From Marchantia polymorpha subsp. ruderalis (taxonomy: Eukaryota; Streptophyta; Marchantiopsida; Marchantiales; Marchantiaceae), in contig AP031354.1 in NCBI GenBank assembly GCA_037833965.1, positions 1,652,001 through 1,716,000 on the forward strand: a DNA stretch of 64,000 bases. Direction: 5' to 3'. The position numbers were made by a program, and so were the translations under genes. Under the pieces are notes generated by a model. That model was given only the letters and a program-made list of their open reading frames with translations, had not been told where the DNA came from and searched no databases. Shown here piece after piece: positions 55,370 through 64,000 of this stretch; position 1 is the first letter of the stretch, and every line of letters starts with the position of its first letter.

Positions 55370-57990
55370 TTCGTTCTCATGTCATTTGAACATTATGAGA
55401 ATTAAAATTAAGGATTTAAATTCTTGGGAAATTATGCTTGAAGTTTCTTGATAATTTTAACAAGATTATGAGTTCAGGCAATGGCTAAGAGGCGGGAGAG
55501 CATGATTATGGGTGATTGGTTGGTGTTTAAAATGGCAAGCATCCTTGTGTCCGTATGTGGAATCAGATCATTATTTGAGGAATATGCCAGGTCCAAGCCA
55601 ACGAGGAAGCAGCGTACTGGAGAAGGATTTGGCGACTATGCAGAGGCAAGAAAAATACTTCGGAAGAGATAGGCCAGGTTTTCTCCAGAATGCTGAGAGT
55701 GATTAGAGAGGAAGGGAACCGACGTGGTTGAGAGGGAGGAGGAGAGTTTGATTGATTGATTTTTCTATTGATAGATTGCATGTAGAGTGATGGTCGTCGG
55801 AAGGTCACAGAAGGTAGCACGAGTAGGTTTTGGAGGTGGTGCGGATAGAGATATAGGTAGGAGGTTGACTGGGACGGCAAGGAGGTGGTGGTGCGAGAGT
55901 CGAGGTTTATTGCGAAGGCTTTCACTTCTTTGGCTTCCGCTGTGAAAGACGTGAGCGAGCGGCCGACCTGGCACACACGGCGTAGGAAGATTGGTCAAGG
56001 GCAAGTGAAGGAAGGAAGTAAGGAAGGAGTTAAAGAAGTGAGGGAGGGAGAGCAAAGGGAAGGAGAAGAAGACTGAGGAATAACAGTGTGTGGGTGCGGA
56101 TGTCGGACCTGCATGTCTGTGCGACCGTTGTTGGTTGCACCTGGCGGCTAACGGTGGGGGGTTGTGGCTGCGCTGTTGTTGTCGTTTGTGACTAGCGGCG
56201 TCCGGGTATCTTGGTTGGCCGCACCTGGCGGCTGCCAGGTGTTGAAGATCTGGGGGCGGAGTTTAGGATTTCCGCCGCTGGGTTCCCGGCTGCTGGCTCG
56301 GGTGTTGTGCAGGGTCGCGGCGGTTGGCGCTCATTCGTTCAAAAAATCGGGGGTGGTGCAGGGAATGAGCGGGGGATTTGCGGTGAGAGTCTCAGGGAGA
56401 GTGTACAACCTGACTGTGAGGTTGCTAGGAGGTCTGCTGAGAGTGCCGACCTGAAAGGCAATAGGAAGGATTGCTGAGAGAGAGTGAGGGTGCTGACCTG
56501 AGAGGCAACTGGAAGGATCGCTGAGAGAGTGTATAACGTGACCGTGAGAGGCAAGTGGAAGGATCGCTGAGAGAGTGTATAACCTGACCGTGAGGCAGAG
56601 TACTGCATCGGGTACCCATACCCGAAACCCGAACCGATGGATATGGTTCGGGTTTGGACCAAGCTAGAAAGGTCCGGTTCGGTTTCGGGTTGGACTTTTC
56701 TTAATATGGTTTAGAAATAGAGTTACGTTTAAAATTGTAAATTATGGTTATTTTGTACAAAGGTCGTGGAGTATTTTTTGATTTGACACAGTGCTAATCG
56801 CACTTGTTCTCTTCATCCATTACTCTCGAGGTTTGTCATAGGTGACAATGACAATTGAGATGAGTTCATTCGGGTCAGTCGGGTATCAATTCAGAGGCGA
56901 CTTGGGTTCGTTTCGGGTTTCGGTTTTGTCCCTTTGGATATGGTTCGGTTCCGGGTGTCACAAGCGGAGAATACGTGGGCATGGATCGGGTTCGGGCATG
57001 CTTTTGAGGTGTGATGCAGTACTCGGCCGGGAGGTTGCCGTGGGAAATCTTGTGTGCAGGAAGGGGAAGGGGAGGCTGCTCTTTGCTGCTGCAGTGGTCG
57101 AGTCGCTACTGTCTATTGTTGGAACGTCACCTGGGGGCTCGTGCTGCTTCCTCGAGCATGCCCGCTTTTCCACTACTTCTCTTGGTTCTTGATAGTAGCT
57201 CATGCACGAAATCTGCATATTTGCTAGTAGTTCCTAGTTATTCCCCAACTTTTGATGTTTTTGTAGGATGAGGGGAATCTACGTTTGGGTTTAGATGAGT
57301 GGATGGTGGGTCATGCGTATTTTCTGTAAGTCTGAACAAAATCTGCTTCCGGAAATATGAGAGAGGTGCATATTATCTACCTGGGTCATTACCCTCCGTT
57401 TTATCAGGTTTTCTACACATGATTTTTTGCATGAAGGTGTAGATATCGCTACTTGGAAAAATGAAACCTGACCGCCAACTAGGGAAAGGAGTTATGATAC
57501 ATTAACCTACGTGAACGCTCTTGTTTCCTATATGTGTGTGTGTGAGTGTGACATATCAACTATGTAAATTGTATGACGATATATATTTGCACAACAACTT
57601 TCATGTATATGTGTATATGTGTTGTATATAATAAGTATCTGATTAAGGTTAATTCTAGTTGAGTTAATTCTAGCTAGAATTGAATCAACTTAATCTAGGC
57701 TTTAGCTAGAGCCTAGATTAAGTTATTCTCATCGAAGAGTATAGTAGGACATACTCAAAAAACTTTCACTTCTTCGACTTGAGACTTTCGCAAATAAGTA
57801 ACTTTCAGTAGATTGGTTGTGGTGTCCCGCTAGCTTTGACTTGTAGTTTTTGATGTGTGAAATGGGTTTGGCTCGACTTTCATGTGAGATTTTGTGATTT
57901 ATACTAGTAAGGTTTGCACAGATTATTTTCAATTGTGGTACATTGATGTACGTGTATGCTCTCATTTCCTATGTGTGTGATGTGTGGCAT
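55370..57990. other. Intergenic, no gene recognised
   Basis: Purine-rich (GGAGG/GAAGG) plus-strand tracts at 55680-56580 give antisense Pro/Ser/Leu-rich open stretches that look like composition effects. 56600-57000 has degenerate GGTTCGGGTT-type repeats. 57530-57600 recurs in part at 57960-58030 (GTATGACGATATATATTTG). Confidence 0.5.
57687..57724. repeat. Perfect 15-bp inverted repeat with 8-nt loop
   Basis: Arms AACTTAATCTAGGCT and AGCCTAGATTAAGTT around TTAGCTAG. With one bulged base the pairing extends four more bases. It is a compact fold-back, perhaps a remnant of a small MITE. Confidence 0.7.
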
Positions 57991-58027
57991 GTCAGCGATA
58001 TACGTTGTATGACGATATATATTTGTA

Positions 58028-59525
58028 TGATAGAGTTTATTTTCACCAAGTTTATCTCCACTTGCAATAAGTATGTCATTCATATAAAAAAATTTATATA
58101 ATGAAACTAAAAGAAAAATTCTTTTTAATTCTCTCTTTTAAAGAAAATTTATCAAAAGACTAATTCTATTTTTTATTAATAGAATTTAGTATATATATGT
58201 AAAAGAGCAATCTGCAATCTATAAACTATTGGACTTTTTTATGAAGCTATTATCGATGTCATGTACATCATTTTATCTAACTTACAATAAAAAGAAGAAC
58301 AGAAATTTCTATCTGATTTGATATAAGAAGCAAAAAAATCGCAAATACACACAAAAAAATAATGACATTTTTGTGAGCCACTTTTTTGTTATTTGGACTG
58401 TTTGAGCTACTCAATCATCAAGTTGATATTGTACACATTTTGGGAGGTATTGGTATTTTTCTTTTTAAGTCGTCTGTATAATTGGAGAAAAAAAAAATCT
58501 CAATCAAAGATGAAAACAAAACTGATAATGAAAAACATTTGAAATGATTTTATCCTTCTTTTAGTAGATATTTGATCGTTTTAATCCTTTCAAAATATTG
58601 TTATGATTAGTCAATCACATGCTGATATGTGAATGATACTTCAATTATTTTTTAAATTATGTGTTAAAATTTTTAATTTTTTGAAAAATTTGTACCAAAA
58701 ATCTAATTTTAGAAATGCGGGTTAACGATTTGCATTCAATTATATCACTTTAATATCAAATTAAAAGATATCAGTTGGAAAACAAAAGTACATTTTAAAC
58801 TACTTAAAAAACTGTTTAAAAAATATTTAAGATCTGAAATATTCCAGTTAGAAATCTACTTTTTGAAATTTGAGGTTATATGCACTAAATATATGTCTAC
58901 CCTAAACCCACATCTAAAGGTCATGAACGACTATCAGCAAATCTTCCCTTTACCATGGATCCTTGTATAGATAGACTTTCATGACCAAATAATTCATGGA
59001 AGAAGTTTTGAATAGATTTTCAAAACTTTTCGAATAGTTTTTTCATCTCAAAGTAATTATGGATCGTTAGCAATATAGCGTCTTTCAACACCAGGTTATT
59101 GCATGCTTGAAATCGAATCCTTGGGAGAAAACTTAATTAATAATAGAAGATTTTTACGTTCGAAATCTTCTTCATCTGAGGCATGCAAATATGCATTAAG
59201 TATCAAGGTATTTCGATAGACTATTGTTGAAATCAAGCATTTGTGGTGCCTTTTCAACCACTTAAGTGAAGGTTCATCTGTGGGTAAATATATCGCAATG
59301 GTAATTTTTTGGCAGATTATTTTCAAAGAGGAGGATTTTGAAATATTTTAGTCAGAGTGTTTACTTGGAAAGAACCGAGAAGAGAAGGAGGACCACTGCG
59401 AATCTTATGTAGCAAACTAGTTTTTGAGAATTCCAAAGTGTTAGAAAAAAATCAACCGAGTAACATTGACTGCCATAATGTCCCAGCGTTTAATGTTTAT
59501 AATACTGTCAGTAGTTCACGTAATG
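58028..59525 (+). repeat. AT-rich block, copy 2
   Basis: Diverged copy of 43068-44640. It stops at TTCACGTAATG (59515-59525), where the inverted secreted-protein copy begins, so its own gene end is missing. Confidence 0.75.
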
Positions 59526-59960
59526 TTCAGGGGGTGCTCGTTCATTGTGAACGAGCACGCCCTGAACGCCTCCGCCGAGATGTCGATGTGGCCGGTCTCG
59601 GGAAACGGGAAGTCGTAGCGCTCGTCCACCTGTCGGCCATCGGCAAAAGTCTGACCTTTGTAGCGTGCGCATAATGAGTTGATCGCGTTGATGATCTGTA
59701 GTCAACCCCAAGTAAGATTAGACCGTCTTCAGATCAATGAGCACATCAAAGCTTGCAGTAGAATCTCATCAAACGACTCTAAGAATCTAAAATGTGAAAT
59801 CTTTATTGAGAAGAAGGAAGATTCTCACCCTTGCACGGGGGAACTTTCTCCCGGAATTGTAGCAAGTGACCCTCGGGACATTGGGCGAGCGGGAGCCAGG
59901 AGGCCTCCATCAGAGTGGCCAGCAAGAACGCGATGAGTACAACATGGGCTGAAAATAGGA
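59526..59960 (-). pseudogene. Secreted-protein gene copy 3, inverted and decayed
   Basis: Exon 1-like about 59960-59837: signal-peptide codons are recognisable (VVLIAFLLATLMEASWLPLAQC), but the ATG is lost with about 18 bp of leader, and a small deletion follows at GTCCCGAGG. Exon 2-like 59696-59526 reads IINAINSLCARYKGQTF, VDERYDFPFPETGHIDIS and CSFTMNE, then is cut by the AT-rich block. It preserves the middle segment that is frame-shifted in copy 1, so it helps define the ancestral protein. A TATA box (60031-60024) still stands upstream. Confidence 0.8.
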
Positions 59961-60039
59961 AGAGAGAGGAGCTGCGGGTGTTGCTGAGAGATGTGAGTGT
60001 GACTCATAGCAGCGGAGTTGTGCTTATATAAGGAAAGGC

Positions 60040-61138
60040 TGGATTTGACTTCTGACCCGATGGCCTTGAGTCTTGCCCAAAAAGTTGGAGTACCAGCAGT
60101 CCAGCAGACTTCTTAAATCCAACTCTTCAGCCATCCGAAGGCTTTTACAGGGTGCGCGCTCCACGGGTGAGTTGTTCACGGTCGGGGTTGATCTAGCCAA
60201 AAGTCTTCTTGAAGGATAAGGTTGAGAGGAGTGTGTCTTGATTCAAGAACTCAATTGACTCAATAAAGGATTCCTTTCTGCTTCTGCATTGATGAATCTT
60301 GGATGGATTTGGAAGTAAATTTCTTCTGTAAGAGTAACTCTACATCATCTTTTCACACTGTCAATAATAGACAGAATCTGGTCACTGGATAAAGCCTCAG
60401 AAAAAGCCTCGAATTGCACGTATAACTACTCTGATATAAATCAATAAAATAGCAACCATTGCTTACACTTTGCACGAATCTAAAGTGTAGACAAGACGTC
60501 TGTATGAAAAGGTGTTTTGGATATGATTAATTGAGGACATATTCAGCTTACTATACATAGCAAATAAACGAATTTTTTTAGAAAACATCAAAATTAGCTA
60601 TGAGTTACACTCGAGCATGAGTGTGCTGGTATTGAGAATGCTTCAGAAAGTAAATGAGCCGCCAGCATAAGCCTTGATGATATGTTCGACGGTGTGCCGA
60701 AACCAAAGCAAGAGCAAAATGCTCAATAAAAGTGTGAAAGAAATGTCTTGGCGCAAAGGAATCACCTTTGTTCAAAATTTATACAAGGAGTTTTCAATCT
60801 GTCATGCTCATGGCACAATGAGCAACAGTGTAAGTGTTGCAACTTAGCAAACTGGTACGAGACTTTTTGTCACGGCGATGTGATTCATATGCCCTGAGCC
60901 ATGACCATAGGTACGAGCACAATCAAAATTGTGGACTGTGAAAATGTGAGCCAATGTATAAGACGATTGTTGCAAATAAGGAGAAAATTTGACTTCGCAT
61001 TACATTTCAACGGTCGATGACTCAAGGATTTAAATTCTCTTGTAGTTATCAGAATTTCATCATGCTATTAGTTTTATAGTATACGTGACTGAAGTCAAAT
61101 TTTTTTCAATATTCAAAGTTTTTGAAAAAATTCGAAAA
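60040..61138. other. Spacer, part shared with the copy 2 promoter side
   Basis: 60040-60310 is an inverted match to 53440-53700. The remainder, AT-rich, has nothing I recognise. Confidence 0.5.
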
Positions 61139-61139
61139 A

Positions 61140-63222
61140 GCTATGAGTTTATTATCAACAAGTACTTCTCTAATTGCGATAAGTGTGTCATTAATTTGGA
61201 ATTTTTATATAATAAGACTAAAAAATAAATTACTATTTTTAAACCCTTTGTTTTCAAAATCTTATCAAAAGATTTGTTATGTTATTTATAAATAGACTTT
61301 AGTCTATATAAGTTTTAGAGCAATCTGCAATGTATATACTCTTGGCTTTTTTCCATAAAGCTATAATCTATGTCAAGTTCATCATTTCATCTAATTAACC
61401 TGAAATTCTTTTTTCAAATTTTCGCTTGATTTGATACAAGAATTCATAAGAAAAAAATCACAAATAACAGTCACAAAATAAAATGAGATCATACTTAGGA
61501 ATAAAAATAACCATGAATTTTTTGTGAGCCACATTTTTGTTCTTTGGAATAAGTGAGCTACTTGGCCATCAAGTTGGCAATGTAAAAGTTTTGGAATTTG
61601 TTGGTATTTTGATTTCTAAGTCTTCTATATTATTGGAGAAAACAAAAATTCTCATTCAAAGATAAATCGTAAACTGACAATGAAATAGTTCTGTAATGAT
61701 TTTTTCCTTCTCTAGGTAGATCTTCGATTGTTTTATTCCTTTCAGAACCTTTTATGATTATTCAATGACAGACTAATATGTAGATGATACTTCCATTATT
61801 GTTAAAAAATTGAAAAAAATTTCTTGTTAAAAGTTTTTATTTAATGAAAAATTTCTACCAAAAATCAAACTTTAGAAATGTGGTTTCACAATTCGGAATC
61901 AATTACATCAGTTTGATATCAGTTGGAAATAAAAAAATAAATTAGATTTCAAACTACTTCAAAGACTGTTAAAAAAATATTTGAAAACTAAAAATTTTAC
62001 AGTTTGAAATTTGAGGGTGCATGCGTTATATCTATGGCTTCCTTAAACCATACATCTAGGGGTCATGAACGACTTTTCAGCAAATCTTCCCTCTACCAAG
62101 GATCCTTGTATAGCTAGACTTTCATGACCAAATAATTCATGGGAGAATATTATAAACTTTGAAATGGTTTTTCCATCTCAAAGTAATTATGGCTTGTTAG
62201 CAATGAAGCGTCTTTCAACACCAGCTTCTTGCATGCATGAAATTGAATCCTTGGGAGATAACATAATTAATAGTAAAAGACTTTGTAATTAAAAGTAATT
62301 AACTTCTATTAGAAGTTTTCTTCATTATATATTATTATATATTAGAAGTTTTCTTCATCTGAGCCATGTAAATATGCAGTAAGTATCAAGGTATTTCGAT
62401 CAATAATTCTTAAATTCAAGCATTTGCGGGGCCTTTTCAACCAGTTAAGAGATGGTACATTTGTGGGTACTATATAGCAATGGTAAGTTTTTGGCAGATT
62501 ATTTCGAAAAAGAAGGATTTTGAAATATTTTAGTGAGCGTGTCTACTCAGTTCTTTCCAAGTAAACTTTACTTGGAAAGAACTGATCAGAGAAGGAGGAC
62601 CACTGCGAGACTTATGTAGCAATCTAGTTTTGCGAATTCCAAAGTGTTAGCATGTTTATGAAATCTACTGAAAAAAATCAACCGAGTAACATTGACTGCC
62701 ATAATGTCCCGGCGTCAGATGAAACTGCATATGAGGCCGCTTAAAAAAAGTTGAGCATCTGACTTTATATAATACTGTCAGTGGTTCACGTAATGTAACA
62801 GGAGGTTACATTCAAAGAGTGGTAAGACCGCATTAAAGATTACAAGGAACCAGTGATGACCCCAATTTTATAACCATGTGAAACAAATGTTATACTAACC
62901 AAATAATATTTATTATCTCACTCATAAATCCTGCAAATAACATCACATCAACTAAAGTGGCTGGTTACTGTAGGCATCTTCGTCCATAGTTAGACCTCCA
63001 ACGTGCCAGAATTTTATAATGAGTAGATTAACGTCTGCATCAATTATAGCACACATGTGACTCCTGTAGATCAATCCTCAGCTCAGTTTGTCCTTAAACT
63101 TTTTTGTCAAGACCGTGCCCTAAAAGTGGAAGTCTATCGGGTCAGAAGTCCGAGCCGTCAGAACCTTAAATAAACATAACTTCGTTTCTATGATTCGTAC
63201 TCACACCTCTCAGCAACACTCA
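61140..63222 (+). repeat. AT-rich block, copy 3, with promoter but no gene
   Basis: Matches 43068-45050 including the TCGGGTCAGAAGTCCGAGCC element and leader (CACACCTCTCAGCAACACTC), then breaks at 63222 before any coding sequence. A short local duplication around TTAGAAGTTTTCTTCAT (62325-62355) is present. Confidence 0.75.
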
Positions 63223-63223
63223 A

Positions 63224-63621
63224 TATATGAATATGTACGCTCCAAAATTTTTATTTCATGAAAAGTTCTACCAAAAATCAAACTTTAGAAATGTGGTTTC
63301 ACAATTTGGAATAAATTACATCAGTTTGATATCAAATAAAAAGTCATCTGTTGGAAATAAAAAATTAAATTAGATTTCAAACTACTTCAAAAAGTGTTAA
63401 AAAGATATTTGAAAACTAAAAATTTTACCGTTTGAAATTTGAGGGTGCTCGCGTTATATCTATAACTTCCTTAAACCTAAACCTAAACCTAATGGCTCGG
63501 TCAGAAGTCCGAGCCATCAGAACTTTAAATAAACGCAACTTCGTTTCTATGAATCGTACTCACACCTCTCAGCAACACTCGCAGCTCATCTCTCCACCGA
63601 TTTTCAGATTCTGCGGTACCC
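63224..63621 (+). repeat. AT-rich block, copy 4, internally deleted, promoter of copy 4 gene
   Basis: 63240-63470 repeats 61835-62045, then (CCTAAA)-like repeats (63468-63492) join directly to the promoter element and leader (63493 onward). About 1.1 kb of the block is absent at this junction. Confidence 0.7.
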
Positions 63622-64000
63622 ATGGCCCGTGTTGTCCTCTTCGTGTTCTTGCTGGCCACTCTGGTTGCGGCCTCCTGGTTCCCGCTCGCCCAATGTGCCG
63701 AGAGGGTCACATGCTATAACTCCGGGAGAATGTTCAACCGTGCAAGGGTGAGAATCCTCCTCCTCCGCTATATTCGTCGGATGAGACTCTATTGGGTTTA
63801 GGTTTAGTTTAGGGTGTAGTTTAACCCTAAACCCTAAACCCACCAATTCGAATCTTGGAATCGTTGGATGAGACTCTATTGCAGGCTTCAATGTGCTCAT
63901 TGATCTGAAATCGGTGCATGGAAATCCAAACGGCCTAATCAACTTGGGGTTGACCACAGATCATCAACGCGATCAACTCATTCTGCGCACGCTACGAAGG
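63622..64000 (+). CDS. Small secreted cysteine-rich protein, copy 4, runs off window
   Basis: Exon 1 63622-63747 (MARVVLFVFLLATLVAASW...AQCAERVTCYNSGR, ends RAR) is open with a GTGAGA donor. Exon 2 starts at 63960 after ACCACAG (IINAINSFCARY) and continues beyond the window. Exon 1 differs from copy 1 at only a few residues. The intron carries a telomere-like insert. Whether exon 2 is intact cannot be seen. Confidence 0.75.
63779..63881. repeat. Telomere-like repeats between 16-bp direct repeats in an intron
   Basis: GGATGAGACTCTATTG at 63779-63794 and 63866-63881 flanks about 71 bp that contain GGGTTTAGG and AACCCTAAACCCTAAACCC, that is, plant (TTTAGGG)n units facing each other. Copy 1's intron lacks it. 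Confidence 0.8.

Noticed and set aside
55563-56055. Antisense Ser/Leu/Pro-rich frames
   Set aside because: They arise from a purine-rich strand and have no motif.
56590-57000. GGTTCGGGTT-like repeats as telomeric or coding
   Set aside because: Degenerate, irregular spacing; common plant low-complexity sequence.

Overview
The window looks like nuclear DNA of a land plant, most likely a bryophyte such as a liverwort. Three things point this way: interstitial (TTTAGGG)-like repeats, short phased spliceosomal introns, and an intact PTB-type Na+/phosphate symporter, a family I recall as kept in algae and bryophytes and missing from flowering plants. No rRNA, tRNA, CRISPR or bacterial-type operon was seen. 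The species is inferred, not read directly.

1-43004 is a GC-rich nest of Ty3/gypsy-type LTR elements. The central one is a composite minus-strand element at 12526-36968 with 5-bp target duplications (CTTTT). Its two LTRs are giant, about 5.4 kb each, and each carries a long protein-coding frame. Its internal part (25771-31566) has PBS, gag, protease, RT-RNase H-integrase and PPT in order. A second, conventional Ty3 element (13653-21500, 858-bp LTRs with no difference seen by eye) sits inside the composite's 3' LTR. Related giant LTRs occur at 1-4670 (plus strand, cut by the window start), 4671-11845 (plus, interrupted), 7222-9733 (minus, solo, no long frame) and 37906-42773 (minus, solo, frame open). 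The last one splits an old decayed Ty3 polymerase relic.

The most unusual feature is the LTR-borne frame. It lies in U3 and ends about 30-40 bp upstream of the LTR's own TATA box. In a full-length element it would therefore be the last frame of the genomic RNA, in the position of MMTV Sag or lentiviral Nef. Two diverged LTR families keep the same protein plan: an N-terminal globular domain of about 200 residues, a low-complexity repeat-rich middle, a coiled coil and a conserved basic C-terminus.

43005-64000 is AT-rich host DNA. It holds the ten-exon phosphate symporter gene (48729-52368), two inverted decayed fragments of the same gene on either side (46440-47165 and 53930-55366), and four copies of a two-exon gene for a small secreted cysteine-rich protein. 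Of those four, one at 45087-45624 is open, one at 53775 keeps only exon 1, one at 59526-59960 is inverted and decayed, and one at 63622 runs off the window. These genes travel with AT-rich upstream blocks of 1.5-2 kb, so this part is a rearranged cluster of segmental duplications.
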